Positions 16,917 through 23,992 of a stretch of 23,992 bases of DNA are shown here, piece after piece. Numbering within the stretch: the first letter of the stretch is position 1; every line of letters starts with the position of its first letter. The notes beneath the pieces were generated by a model. The model had not been told where the DNA came from. It worked only from the letters and a program-made list of their open reading frames with translations, and searched no databases. The translations under genes were made by a program, and so were the position numbers. The stretch is from a virus, in the IMG/VR virus record IMGVR_UViG_3300008120_000311, positions 1 to 23,992 of that record; one strand, 5' to 3'.

Positions 16917-19900
16917 TAGTTAAATTTTGCCTTTGAGATGAATACCTCACTAGATACCTCATCATTCCATGTTTTATTATTTGTGTTTTGGTTTTCAGTT
17001 GCACCTAAACCTTTAATCAACGCTATCTGTCCATCAGTATTCGCGTTCTCAGTCGTATATGTAAATAACCTTTTTTTCTTTAAAGTATATGGGGTAAACT
17101 TTAAGAAATTTTGTAACGTTTGTGTTTGCATGTGTTTAATAAACTCCTTAGTTATATCATTCTCATTCACAAATGCAGGTTTAGCAACATTAACCCAATA
17201 TTCGTTGAATCGTGCGGTTAAATTATTTCCGTTTTCAGCACTTCCAATAATACCTTGATTACTAATTATATTACTAATCATAGCATTTCTAAAGGTTTCA
17301 TATTTTTTAGTGTCTACAACATCATCAGAAATAATCATATAAACCCTTCTAAACGGTACGTCAATAAAATTCGAAAAATTACTAAATGGAATAAATACTT
17401 TTTGACCTTCAGGTAATTTATAGTTTGGTGGGAAAACCAAAGTTCCTGTATATGATGTACCCCCAAATGTAAACGGAACATTTCCGTTTGTAATTTTATT
17501 AAATTCAGTAATACCACTCTTAATTGCTAATATATCGTTAGCCAATTCAATTAAAGTATCATTCGCCCCTTGAGAACTTGGGTCGACAGTAGTGGTTGGT
17601 AATATTGTATATGATGTTACATTACCTAATTTGTCTTGTTTACCATCAGTACCTGAAGGAGCTGGATATCCTGACGGATAATAAAGAACCGTATTTGCCC
17701 TTGCAATATATCCAACATATACTTGTTGAACATTTGTCATGTCTTGAGTAATCGTTGTTATTGCGTTTTGATATGTTCCGCTTTTTGTTTTAACAAAGTT
17801 TGTATAATTTTCTTTAAGTTGTCTTATAACTTTATTTGAAAAATTATATTCAGGTTTACTAATAAATTTAATAAATGGGTCGTTTTCATTTTTAATGTCT
17901 TTCAATAATTCTTCAGTAATCACATTAATTCTACTTTCAGTGTTGTTTGGTTTACCAAACATGTTTACAGGATTATTTTTGTCCGCTAAAAACGCTCCGT
18001 CAGTATAATTTCTTTCTAACATCCATTGTTGACGTAACGCATTATTGTATTGGTTAACACTTTCACTAATTTTATTAACTACTGTTGTAAAATACGTTTG
18101 AGTTTGTTCCGAGAATTTATCCATAAACGTTTCATAACTAATACTACCTGTTTGTCCTGTAGAACTAATACTATTAGTTAATATAGTACCTATTGTATTT
18201 TCATTAGATAAACCATTATTTGGTTGGGCATTATTAATCATTGGTGGAACAACACCAGATAACGCTGCAAATTGTAAGAAATCTTTATCTAATACTTGAT
18301 AACTTGTATCAGTTACATCCGCCCTATCATCGTAAATTTCAGTGTTAGCATAATAATTAAATGTCAAAGCATTTTGCAATCTATCCACAGACTCTTTAAG
18401 TCCACTACCACCAACAAAGTTAAATTGCATCGTAACTTTAGCAATCATAGGTTGAACCCCAATACCTTCAGGGTTAATATCTAAATTTTCATAAGCCAAA
18501 CTTAAACTTGTTGGAATTATTTTTGTATTATAAAAATCACCAATTCTTAATATAAGAACTGGAGGTGCCCCAAATGCAGTGTTAGTCGCATTATTATACT
18601 CTAACACATCTTTACCACCAATTGATTTAACAACAGGTATTGTATCACCTGGTCTCATACATTGTTGTAAGAATGTTAATCTTGTATTTAATCCCTCAGG
18701 CGTTGTTGAGTGAAATGCTGGTTGGAAAAACTTCAATTTATCTTTAAGGTTGTCGAATACCATTGGTGTTTCCTCTTTGATAACCTCAAAGTAATCACAT
18801 TCTGATAATAAAGCTCTTAGTACTCTTTTTGTAATGTTGTCTCTAACCACCGCAACATCTTCAACTGTTGTTTGTGTCTCAGTTGTTGTTACAACATTAC
18901 CCGTAACAACTGTGGTTCTTTTAGGTGGTAGTATAGGTTCAGGTTGTTCTAAATTAGATGTTATTTGGGATATATACGCTCTTCGACACGACATTGCGGG
19001 TGTAGTGAAAATGTCTTTTGCACCTACTTGAGTATCCCCTCCACTAGCTTCACCATTTTCATCCGAACAATTAACAGTTTCTCCAGGTGAAAATTCGTAC
19101 GGTGCTGTTGTAGTTTTAGACACTAAAGGTGTTGATTGGGCGATTTCACCAAATCCATTTCCAGCAACAACAGATAATCTTTGTTCTTGAATATATTTTT
19201 TAGTTGCAGGGTTTTCAGCAAAAAACTTAATTACCGATTCAATTCTTCTGGCAGATAATGATTTATTATATTCAACCGTCTGAGGTGCAGAACAACTTGA
19301 ATCAATAACCACCTTAATTTTTAAAGTTGGGTTGGTATTCATTTGTTTTGCCAAGTCAATCGCCATTTCTTGAGCCACTTGATAGTTTGGCGTTACCACC
19401 GTATCAAAAAATCTACCTAATTGTTCACCATTTGATTTACTTTCGTATAACGCAACATTTTCAGGACTTGTATATCTAGTATATTCTTGAGAATAATTTG
19501 GTGATGTACCTCTCTTTGGATAATCATTACCAAAATAAAATCCAATTTGTTGGTACTTTTTCATAAAGTAATCCGTACTACCTTCACCAGCCCCACCTGA
19601 ACCTGATACACCACCACCGCTATTATTTGCCGCGGCTTCAGGAAGTCCTGGTGGAATGGTATTAATCGCATATTGCATCTGCTCTCTTGTAAGTTCTTTT
19701 GATGTAATAGCTTGTTGGATTTGGAACAAATCGTTTGGATTGATTGTGTAATATTTTTTGGCCAACTCATATAAGTCATATTTTCTACATCCCGCAAAGA
19801 ATGAATCCAAAATACTATCAATTCTTGGTTTGTTAGTTTCGTTAGCCAAAACTTTATTCACAATAACATTTAATACTGATGGGTGGTCAACTACAATATC

Positions 19901-21949
19901 CCAAGTTAAACTACCGCTTCTACTTGTATTTTTGTATGTATAGATTGGTTCAGGTCTTCCAATAAAATCATTTGGATTCCAGTTTGCTTGAACCGATTCA
20001 TTGAATGTTAAATTATATGGTGGGAACCACATAACTCTACCACCGTTAGGTCCTCGTTCACAAACCGCCAAGTCTGAAACAGAATAACCTGGTGTGTTAG
20101 ATGTTGCCCAAGCCAAGTTCTCTAATGAGAACATATATTTCTTAGCATAAGCGTTATTCATAGACCCAATAATATTTGTTGAGTCTTGTCCACCTTCTTG
20201 TTTGTTTGGTGCAATATTAAGATTATACGTTTTATCTAAAACAGACCAAGCGAATCTTCTACCTTCAGTTGTAATACCATCGGTCTTTTGTAGGTCGTTG
20301 TATTGTAAATAAGGAATGTCCTTGGCAAACACACGACAATATTCAGTTCCAACTTCTTGCCCAATCGCACCAACATAACTTAACACTCTTGAACCTTTAG
20401 TCATTTCTTTATATCCATCATTGAATACTTTACTGACTTGGTCAATCGCATTACCCGCATGTTTTAAACGGTTACCACCTTGTGGTTGGCTATCAATAAT
20501 TCTTTGGGTATCGTCAAGGATTGAACCTTCTCTAAATGTTCTTTCTGTCGACTCGGTTGAGTTGTATGATGACGGTTTAAAGTCCTCATCTTCGTTTGTA
20601 ATCTCACCACCAATACCAACTTTCTTACCAGCGTTACCTTTGTATTTTGGAGATACCCATGTGAATCCACCTTCAATACCTCCACCATTACTGTAAGTCG
20701 GTCCATTAGCACCAAGTTTAATTTCTTTACTTGGTCCTTCATATAACTGAGCCAACTCTTCAGGACCATAAACAGGTGATTGTTGTTCATAACCAAACGC
20801 ATTGTTTGGAAGTGCCCCTGATGGAGAAAATATTCTTGACGGGTCAGATGTTGTAGAACCAATATAATAGTTGGCGTTGTTTGTGTTGGTACCAACAAGA
20901 GCCCCACCCAATCTATCAATTAAAGTTCTGTCGTAACTTGGCTTATACTTGTTAAAGTTTATGTTCTTAAACAATAACGATTTTTGACCTTGACCTGTAT
21001 TTTCAAAAAATATTTGAGAACCAGTCTTACCCGCACCTAAAAGATTACTAATAAGTTTACCACCCGCAGCTAAAGGATTACCCAATAATGCTTGTTGAAT
21101 TGTAGTTGGTTGTGGTGGGTTAATACTTGGGTCCCAATATGAACCAGGGATGGTCGAAAATGGTACCTGACTACCCGCTAAACTTAATGCAAATTGAGCA
21201 GCAGCACCCAACGGGTTCGATGGTACCGTAATGTTGTAGTTAGGTTCAATTAATGGAACATTACCTGTTAAGATATTAACAAGGTTTGTACTACTATTAA
21301 CATTTAAGATGTTTGCCCTACCTAAAGTTTCTCTAATGATTGCTCTACCAATTCGGTCTTCAAACTCTTTCTTTAAAGTTTTTGCACCCAAACGAGCAAT
21401 AAATGAGTCGGAACTTAATAAACCATTACTACCAAGTGGGTCAGGATTTAATAATATCGATACTGAACGATAAGACGATGGATTGAATGTTGGGTATGGT
21501 TGACCGTTTGGTGGTCTATCTTGGTCAGGTCTAACAGTTTCTAAAGTTACTACCGCCTCACCAGCATCAAAGTTATTATTACTTGAATAAGCGTTTAAAG
21601 GTCTCCATAGTTGGGTTGCTGCGAATCCTGAATCAACAATGTGAGCGTCTTGTTGTCCAGGTCCATACTCACCTTGGTTAGAAGTCGTATTTAAATTACC
21701 TGTTAAGTCAGGAGCAAATTCATATCCTCCCTCATTACCCCATCTATTAAGTGGATATTGTTTGTCGGCAAAAAATGTTGTGTCTATTAAGAAATCGGGT
21801 GAATCAACAGGTGTTAAATCTTGTTGAATTACTTCGTATGTAATTGGCGGGGTCGCAGGACTTGGTGATTTAGCATAAGGAACTAAATTACGAGTCATCA
21901 GTTTTTTTCTGAATCCTTCGGTGCTAATATAATCTAACGGACTACCCAT
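16916..21949 (-). CDS. Large baseplate / tail-tube-initiator-like protein with OmpA-like domain (1677 aa)
   Basis: Probable baseplate or tube-cap component. Two segments resemble tail-tube-initiator proteins of large phages: residues about 640-705 (MWFPPYNLTFNESVQ, then GRPEPIYTYKNTSRSGSLTW) and about 1126-1190 (PPVLILRIGDFYNTK, NPEGIGVQPMIAKVTMQFNF, then GGSGL). Between them, residues about 845-936 form an OmpA-like domain (VEYNKSLSARRIESVIKFF, then VVAGNGFGE). The N-terminal third is rich in Gly/Asn/Ser/Pro; the C-terminal 450 residues include helical stretches. It directly follows the tape measure gene, as T4 genes 48 and 54 follow 29, which supports the tube-initiator reading. T4 gp48 and gp54 are only about 320-365 aa, so this is a much enlarged relative or a fusion. 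A candidate promoter box lies at 21956-21971. Confidence 0.83.
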   Translation of the reverse strand: MGSPLDYISTEGFRKKLMTRNLVPYAKSPSPATPPITYEVIQQDLTPVDSPDFLIDTTFFADKQYPLNRWGNEGGYEFAPDLTGNLNTTSNQGEYGPGQQDAHIVDSGFAATQLWRPLNAYSSNNNFDAGEAVVTLETVRPDQDRPPNGQPYPTFNPSSYRSVSILLNPDPLGSNGLLSSDSFIARLGAKTLKKEFEDRIGRAIIRETLGRANILNVNSSTNLVNILTGNVPLIEPNYNITVPSNPLGAAAQFALSLAGSQVPFSTIPGSYWDPSINPPQPTTIQQALLGNPLAAGGKLISNLLGAGKTGSQIFFENTGQGQKSLLFKNINFNKYKPSYDRTLIDRLGGALVGTNTNNANYYIGSTTSDPSRIFSPSGALPNNAFGYEQQSPVYGPEELAQLYEGPSKEIKLGANGPTYSNGGGIEGGFTWVSPKYKGNAGKKVGIGGEITNEDEDFKPSSYNSTESTERTFREGSILDDTQRIIDSQPQGGNRLKHAGNAIDQVSKVFNDGYKEMTKGSRVLSYVGAIGQEVGTEYCRVFAKDIPYLQYNDLQKTDGITTEGRRFAWSVLDKTYNLNIAPNKQEGGQDSTNIIGSMNNAYAKKYMFSLENLAWATSNTPGYSVSDLAVCERGPNGGRVMWFPPYNLTFNESVQANWNPNDFIGRPEPIYTYKNTSRSGSLTWDIVVDHPSVLNVIVNKVLANETNKPRIDSILDSFFAGCRKYDLYELAKKYYTINPNDLFQIQQAITSKELTREQMQYAINTIPPGLPEAAANNSGGGVSGSGGAGEGSTDYFMKKYQQIGFYFGNDYPKRGTSPNYSQEYTRYTSPENVALYESKSNGEQLGRFFDTVVTPNYQVAQEMAIDLAKQMNTNPTLKIKVVIDSSCSAPQTVEYNKSLSARRIESVIKFFAENPATKKYIQEQRLSVVAGNGFGEIAQSTPLVSKTTTAPYEFSPGETVNCSDENGEASGGDTQVGAKDIFTTPAMSCRRAYISQITSNLEQPEPILPPKRTTVVTGNVVTTTETQTTVEDVAVVRDNITKRVLRALLSECDYFEVIKEETPMVFDNLKDKLKFFQPAFHSTTPEGLNTRLTFLQQCMRPGDTIPVVKSIGGKDVLEYNNATNTAFGAPPVLILRIGDFYNTKIIPTSLSLAYENLDINPEGIGVQPMIAKVTMQFNFVGGSGLKESVDRLQNALTFNYYANTEIYDDRADVTDTSYQVLDKDFLQFAALSGVVPPMINNAQPNNGLSNENTIGTILTNSISSTGQTGSISYETFMDKFSEQTQTYFTTVVNKISESVNQYNNALRQQWMLERNYTDGAFLADKNNPVNMFGKPNNTESRINVITEELLKDIKNENDPFIKFISKPEYNFSNKVIRQLKENYTNFVKTKSGTYQNAITTITQDMTNVQQVYVGYIARANTVLYYPSGYPAPSGTDGKQDKLGNVTSYTILPTTTVDPSSQGANDTLIELANDILAIKSGITEFNKITNGNVPFTFGGTSYTGTLVFPPNYKLPEGQKVFIPFSNFSNFIDVPFRRVYMIISDDVVDTKKYETFRNAMISNIISNQGIIGSAENGNNLTARFNEYWVNVAKPAFVNENDITKEFIKHMQTQTLQNFLKFTPYTLKKKRLFTYTTENANTDGQIALIKGLGATENQNTNNKTWNDEVSSEVFISKAKFN
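19140..19415 (-). other. OmpA-like (peptidoglycan-associated fold) domain coding segment
   Basis: Encodes about residues 845-936 of the 1677-aa protein. It has the OmpA C-terminal order: a strand (LKIKVVIDSS), then VEYNKSLSARRIESVIKFF (the YNxxLSxRRxxSV signature), then RLSVVAGNGFGE (the vxGxGE strand). The second Arg of the RR pair, which contacts diaminopimelate in E. coli OmpA, is kept. The Asp expected just before the YN is not at its usual position. Confidence 0.8.
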
Positions 21950-21955
21950 TTAAAT

Positions 21956-21971
21956 CTTTACTAATAAATAG
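21956..21971 (-). promoter_or_regulatory. Candidate late-promoter box upstream of the 1677-aa gene
   Basis: The minus strand reads CTATTTATTAGTAAAG, with 7 nt between its AAA and the ATG at 21949. It shares CTATTTAT-N4-AAA with the box at 23843-23858. It lies in the 44-nt gap after the tape measure gene. Weaker than the other two in the four variable positions. Confidence 0.4.
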
Positions 21972-21993
21972 GTTGATTGAGTTTTTTTTATCA

Positions 21994-23832
21994 TTAATAA
22001 GTAGGAACACCCGCACCTTTTGTATCTTTTCCAAGAGTTGCAACATATTGTTTAAATCCTTCACTATTGAAGATTTGAGTTAATTGTTGTTGTGTTAACC
22101 CATTTGCTCCAACAGGACCGTCTATAGTTATTTTAATATTACCAGTTACGTTGTTTGTTACATTAGTTGTTTTTGGTTGAGTTGTTTCTATTTGTTTTGA
22201 AACTTGATTAGACACCCTTTCACCTAAAACATTTGATTCACTTAAAGGTTTTGCCTGAGCCTTTTGTTTAACCGCTTCGGCAGACGCATTAATAGGTTTA
22301 CCAAGAGCAGATAATGTTTCATTAGCAAACGCTCTAAACTCTTTTTCAATACCACTACTTCCTTTAATATTTTTAGCACTGGCTTCTAAAATGTCTCTAA
22401 GAGCTTTCGCACCACTTTCGCCCAATGAATTCGCACCACTAATAACACTATTTTCTAATTGTTCAATTTTTTTAGTGAAATCAGCGTCAGATATTTTACC
22501 AGCATCTTTTGCGGTAAATAATGATTTCATACTATCAATTGCGTTTGTAACACTTTCAGTAACTTTAGCGCTTTCGGGAATAGCTTTATAAACATCTTTT
22601 GATAATTCTCTTAAAATTCTATCCGCACCATAAATATTTTCACGTACTACAGGTGTTGCAGCAACCCCATACGCAACTTTAGCAGCAATTGCCTTAACAT
22701 TTGCCGCCATATCTTCAGTGATAGTTAACTGACTAGTTTGAATGTCTTCCAAAGTTTTTGGTCGATTTTCTTCTCTTTCTTTCAACGCATCAAATTGTTC
22801 TTGCGTTAACTCACTTAATTTTTTTTGTTCTATAATACCTGTTTGGTCGTTTTTAAGTTGGACAACATATTGACCATCCTTCATTGTTGCCATATTTGCC
22901 AACAATTGTTTGTCCTCTTCTTTTTCAAATTGAATTTCGGGACTAATTGCCGATAATCGTTTATCCAAATCGGCAGCGGCTATTGCAGCTTTACTTAATT
23001 CTGCCGCTGACAGTCCAGTTTCTTTTTCAAGTTCTCTAAGTGTTAGTACACCTTGAGGATTTATTTTAAATGATTGTGTTTTTTCATCAAATTCTGTAAA
23101 TTGTTTTGCGGCCTTAATAATACTATCTTGTAAACCCGATGGGTCATTAATTGATTGGTTCATTAGAGCAAACGGGTCAGCTAAATTACCAATAGAAACA
23201 CCCAATCTTTGAAATCCAGCGGCGGTTTCAACAGCTCCCTCAGGGTCTAAAACTTTATCAGCTAAATTAAAGGTCTGTTGCATGTCAAACCTTAACATTG
23301 AAGCTTGGGCCGCCATTTTTGTTAACCCTTGGATACCACCTTCAAACTGATATCTATTCATTTTGGACATGTTTGTTTCAACATCGTCCATTACTATATC
23401 GGCATTCAATCCAAGACTTTGAATATATTGAATTGAATTTTCAAGATTTGTACCTATTTGAGATGTTTCAATACCTACTTCAGCAAATCGTTCAACTAAA
23501 GTACCTACATCCGAACCTAATATTTTAGACGCCGCATATAATTTTGAAACTTGTTCTTCGGTAGCAATTACATTTCTTTTTGACCCTTCAGCAATTCCCT
23601 CCATTGTGGCGGCCGCGGATGCCGCATCACCACCTAAACGTATTACTCCCGCAGCAGCTCTTGAAATGGCATCGCCCAATTCATCCATTCGGGTTCTACC
23701 CATCAAAAATGATTTGTTCAGTCTTTCGGATAAATCAAACATGCTATCCATAGCTTTGGCAGCTTGTTCTAAAGGTGACGCAAGACTCTCAACACTTTTC
23801 TTTAATTTATCTATGTCTTCTTGTGATGGCAT
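21994..23832 (-). CDS. Tail tape measure protein (612 aa)
   Basis: Extended helical protein that sets tail length and is expelled during DNA injection. Residues 1-120 are almost wholly Ala/Glu/Leu-rich helix (SLASPLEQAAKAMDSMFDLS). A conserved-looking core follows (about 165-270; LGVSIGNLADPFALMNQSIN), then long charged helices, a Thr/Asn-rich hinge (about 550-570) and a short C-terminal domain (GLTQQQLTQIFNSEGFKQYV). The length is close to T4 gp29 (590 aa); at about 1.5 angstrom per residue it predicts a tail of roughly 90 nm, ordinary for a T4-like myovirus. It lies directly before the tube-initiator-like gene, as gene 29 does before 48 in T4. I see no clear membrane segment. The start at 23832 has an A-rich leader and a candidate promoter box. 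Confidence 0.8.
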   Translation of the reverse strand: MPSQEDIDKLKKSVESLASPLEQAAKAMDSMFDLSERLNKSFLMGRTRMDELGDAISRAAAGVIRLGGDAASAAATMEGIAEGSKRNVIATEEQVSKLYAASKILGSDVGTLVERFAEVGIETSQIGTNLENSIQYIQSLGLNADIVMDDVETNMSKMNRYQFEGGIQGLTKMAAQASMLRFDMQQTFNLADKVLDPEGAVETAAGFQRLGVSIGNLADPFALMNQSINDPSGLQDSIIKAAKQFTEFDEKTQSFKINPQGVLTLRELEKETGLSAAELSKAAIAAADLDKRLSAISPEIQFEKEEDKQLLANMATMKDGQYVVQLKNDQTGIIEQKKLSELTQEQFDALKEREENRPKTLEDIQTSQLTITEDMAANVKAIAAKVAYGVAATPVVRENIYGADRILRELSKDVYKAIPESAKVTESVTNAIDSMKSLFTAKDAGKISDADFTKKIEQLENSVISGANSLGESGAKALRDILEASAKNIKGSSGIEKEFRAFANETLSALGKPINASAEAVKQKAQAKPLSESNVLGERVSNQVSKQIETTQPKTTNVTNNVTGNIKITIDGPVGANGLTQQQLTQIFNSEGFKQYVATLGKDTKGAGVPTY

Positions 23833-23842
23833 TTAAGTTTTG

Positions 23843-23858
23843 GTTTCTATATAAATAG
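23843..23858 (-). promoter_or_regulatory. Candidate late-promoter box upstream of the tape measure gene
   Basis: The minus strand reads CTATTTATATAGAAAC, with 11 nt between its AAA and the ATG at 23832. The box directly follows the hairpin at 23860-23886 and nearly duplicates the one at 9209-9225, which argues for a recurring signal rather than chance AT-richness. Confidence 0.5.
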
Positions 23859-23859
23859 A

Positions 23860-23886
23860 AGAAGGACTAATTTTTTTAGTCCTTCT
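23860..23886 (-). terminator. Hairpin at the end of the upstream gene, possible terminator or RNA-processing site
   Basis: On the minus strand AGAAGGACTAA pairs over 11 bp with TTAGTCCTTCT around a 5-nt A loop. The TAA stop codon of the upstream gene is inside the 5' arm. What follows is TCTATTTATAT and not a clean T tract, so as a terminator it is weak; it may instead stabilise or end the upstream mRNA just before the candidate promoter. Confidence 0.55.
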
Positions 23887-23992
23887 GATTATCTTCTATC
23901 CATTTATTAAGTAGATATTTTCTAACAAATATTGGCATCCTTTCAAAATCTTGGTAGGAAACCTTTAACAATGTTGTTAAATAATAAAATTC
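23876..23992 (-). CDS. C-terminal fragment of a small protein upstream of the tape measure gene (gp26-like?)
   Basis: The last 38 codons of a minus-strand gene that enters from the right edge. The frame is open from 23992 to the TAA at 23876-23878. The peptide contains YLTTLLKVSYQDFERMPIFV and then RKYLLNKWIEDNQKD. The pattern of a helix followed by MPxFxRxxLxxxWIE resembles the ends of gp26-like baseplate hub assembly proteins or tape-measure-adjacent chaperones in T4-like phages, as I remember them, and the position just before the tape measure gene fits. The assignment is tentative because most of the protein lies outside the window. Confidence 0.6.
   Translation of the reverse strand, partial: EFYYLTTLLKVSYQDFERMPIFVRKYLLNKWIEDNQKD

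Noticed and set aside
20464-20919. Minus-strand ORF of 151 aa in another frame inside the 1677-aa gene, and similar internal ORFs at 1448-1630, 1811-2026, 2566-2760 and 15673-15906
   Set aside because: They are out of frame within genes with clear domain content; their translations are low-complexity (Leu/Thr/Gln-rich) and carry no recognisable motif.
1-23992. tRNA genes, CRISPR arrays, insertion sequences, integrase or attachment sites
   Set aside because: I looked for cloverleaf-like segments in gaps, regularly spaced repeats, transposase motifs and flanking duplications and saw none; intergenic space totals only a few hundred bases.

Overview
This window looks like a contiguous piece of a large, AT-rich, T4-like (contractile-tailed) phage genome. 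All 14 supported genes are read from the minus strand and packed almost end to end, so transcription runs from high to low coordinates. A Bacteroidota (Flavobacteriia/Bacteroidia-type) host is likely. The promoter in front of the gp32-like gene matches the Bacteroidota TTTG/TAnnTTTG pattern (TTTG-N20-TATATTTG). No start codon has a convincing Shine-Dalgarno sequence. The ribonucleotide reductase is the short, eukaryote-like class I type common in that phylum. An OmpA-like domain inside a tail protein also carries a signature I associate with Bacteroidota OmpA proteins. The host call is inference; the promoter match is seen directly.

Region A (about 8269-23992, read right to left) is the late tail and baseplate block. 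It holds the C-terminus of an unidentified, possibly gp26-like protein, a 612-aa tape measure protein, a 1677-aa baseplate/tail-tube-initiator protein with an OmpA-like domain, a 107-aa LysM-like gp53-type wedge protein, a 2455-aa hub-type protein with an IPT/TIG domain and a possible degenerate hydrolase-like domain, a 74-aa unknown, and a 234-aa Pro/Ala-rich coiled-coil protein. The order (tape measure, then tube initiator; gp53, then hub) echoes T4 29-48-54 and 53-5. Three of these genes share an AT-rich box, YTATTTAT-N4-AAA, 7-11 nt before the start codon; this is a candidate late promoter. The block ends in a strong intrinsic terminator (8221-8249).

Region B (about 7261-8220) is a one-gene unit: promoter, gp32-like ssDNA-binding protein, terminator. 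The protein lacks the zinc cluster of T4 gp32 and ends in a tip like that of bacterial SSB (DTELPF).

Region C (1-7237) is the DNA replication, recombination and nucleotide block. It holds a 75-aa conserved unknown, a UvsX/RecA-type recombinase, a FEN-type 5'-3' exonuclease (T4 RNase H type), a 150-aa unknown, a gp41/DnaB-type helicase, and NrdB and NrdA (NrdA runs off the left edge). These supply strand exchange, primer removal, fork unwinding and dNTPs.

No tRNA, CRISPR array, insertion sequence or integrase is visible. No gene-free stretch exceeds 300 bases; the longest gap, 8159-8268, holds the terminator and promoter described.
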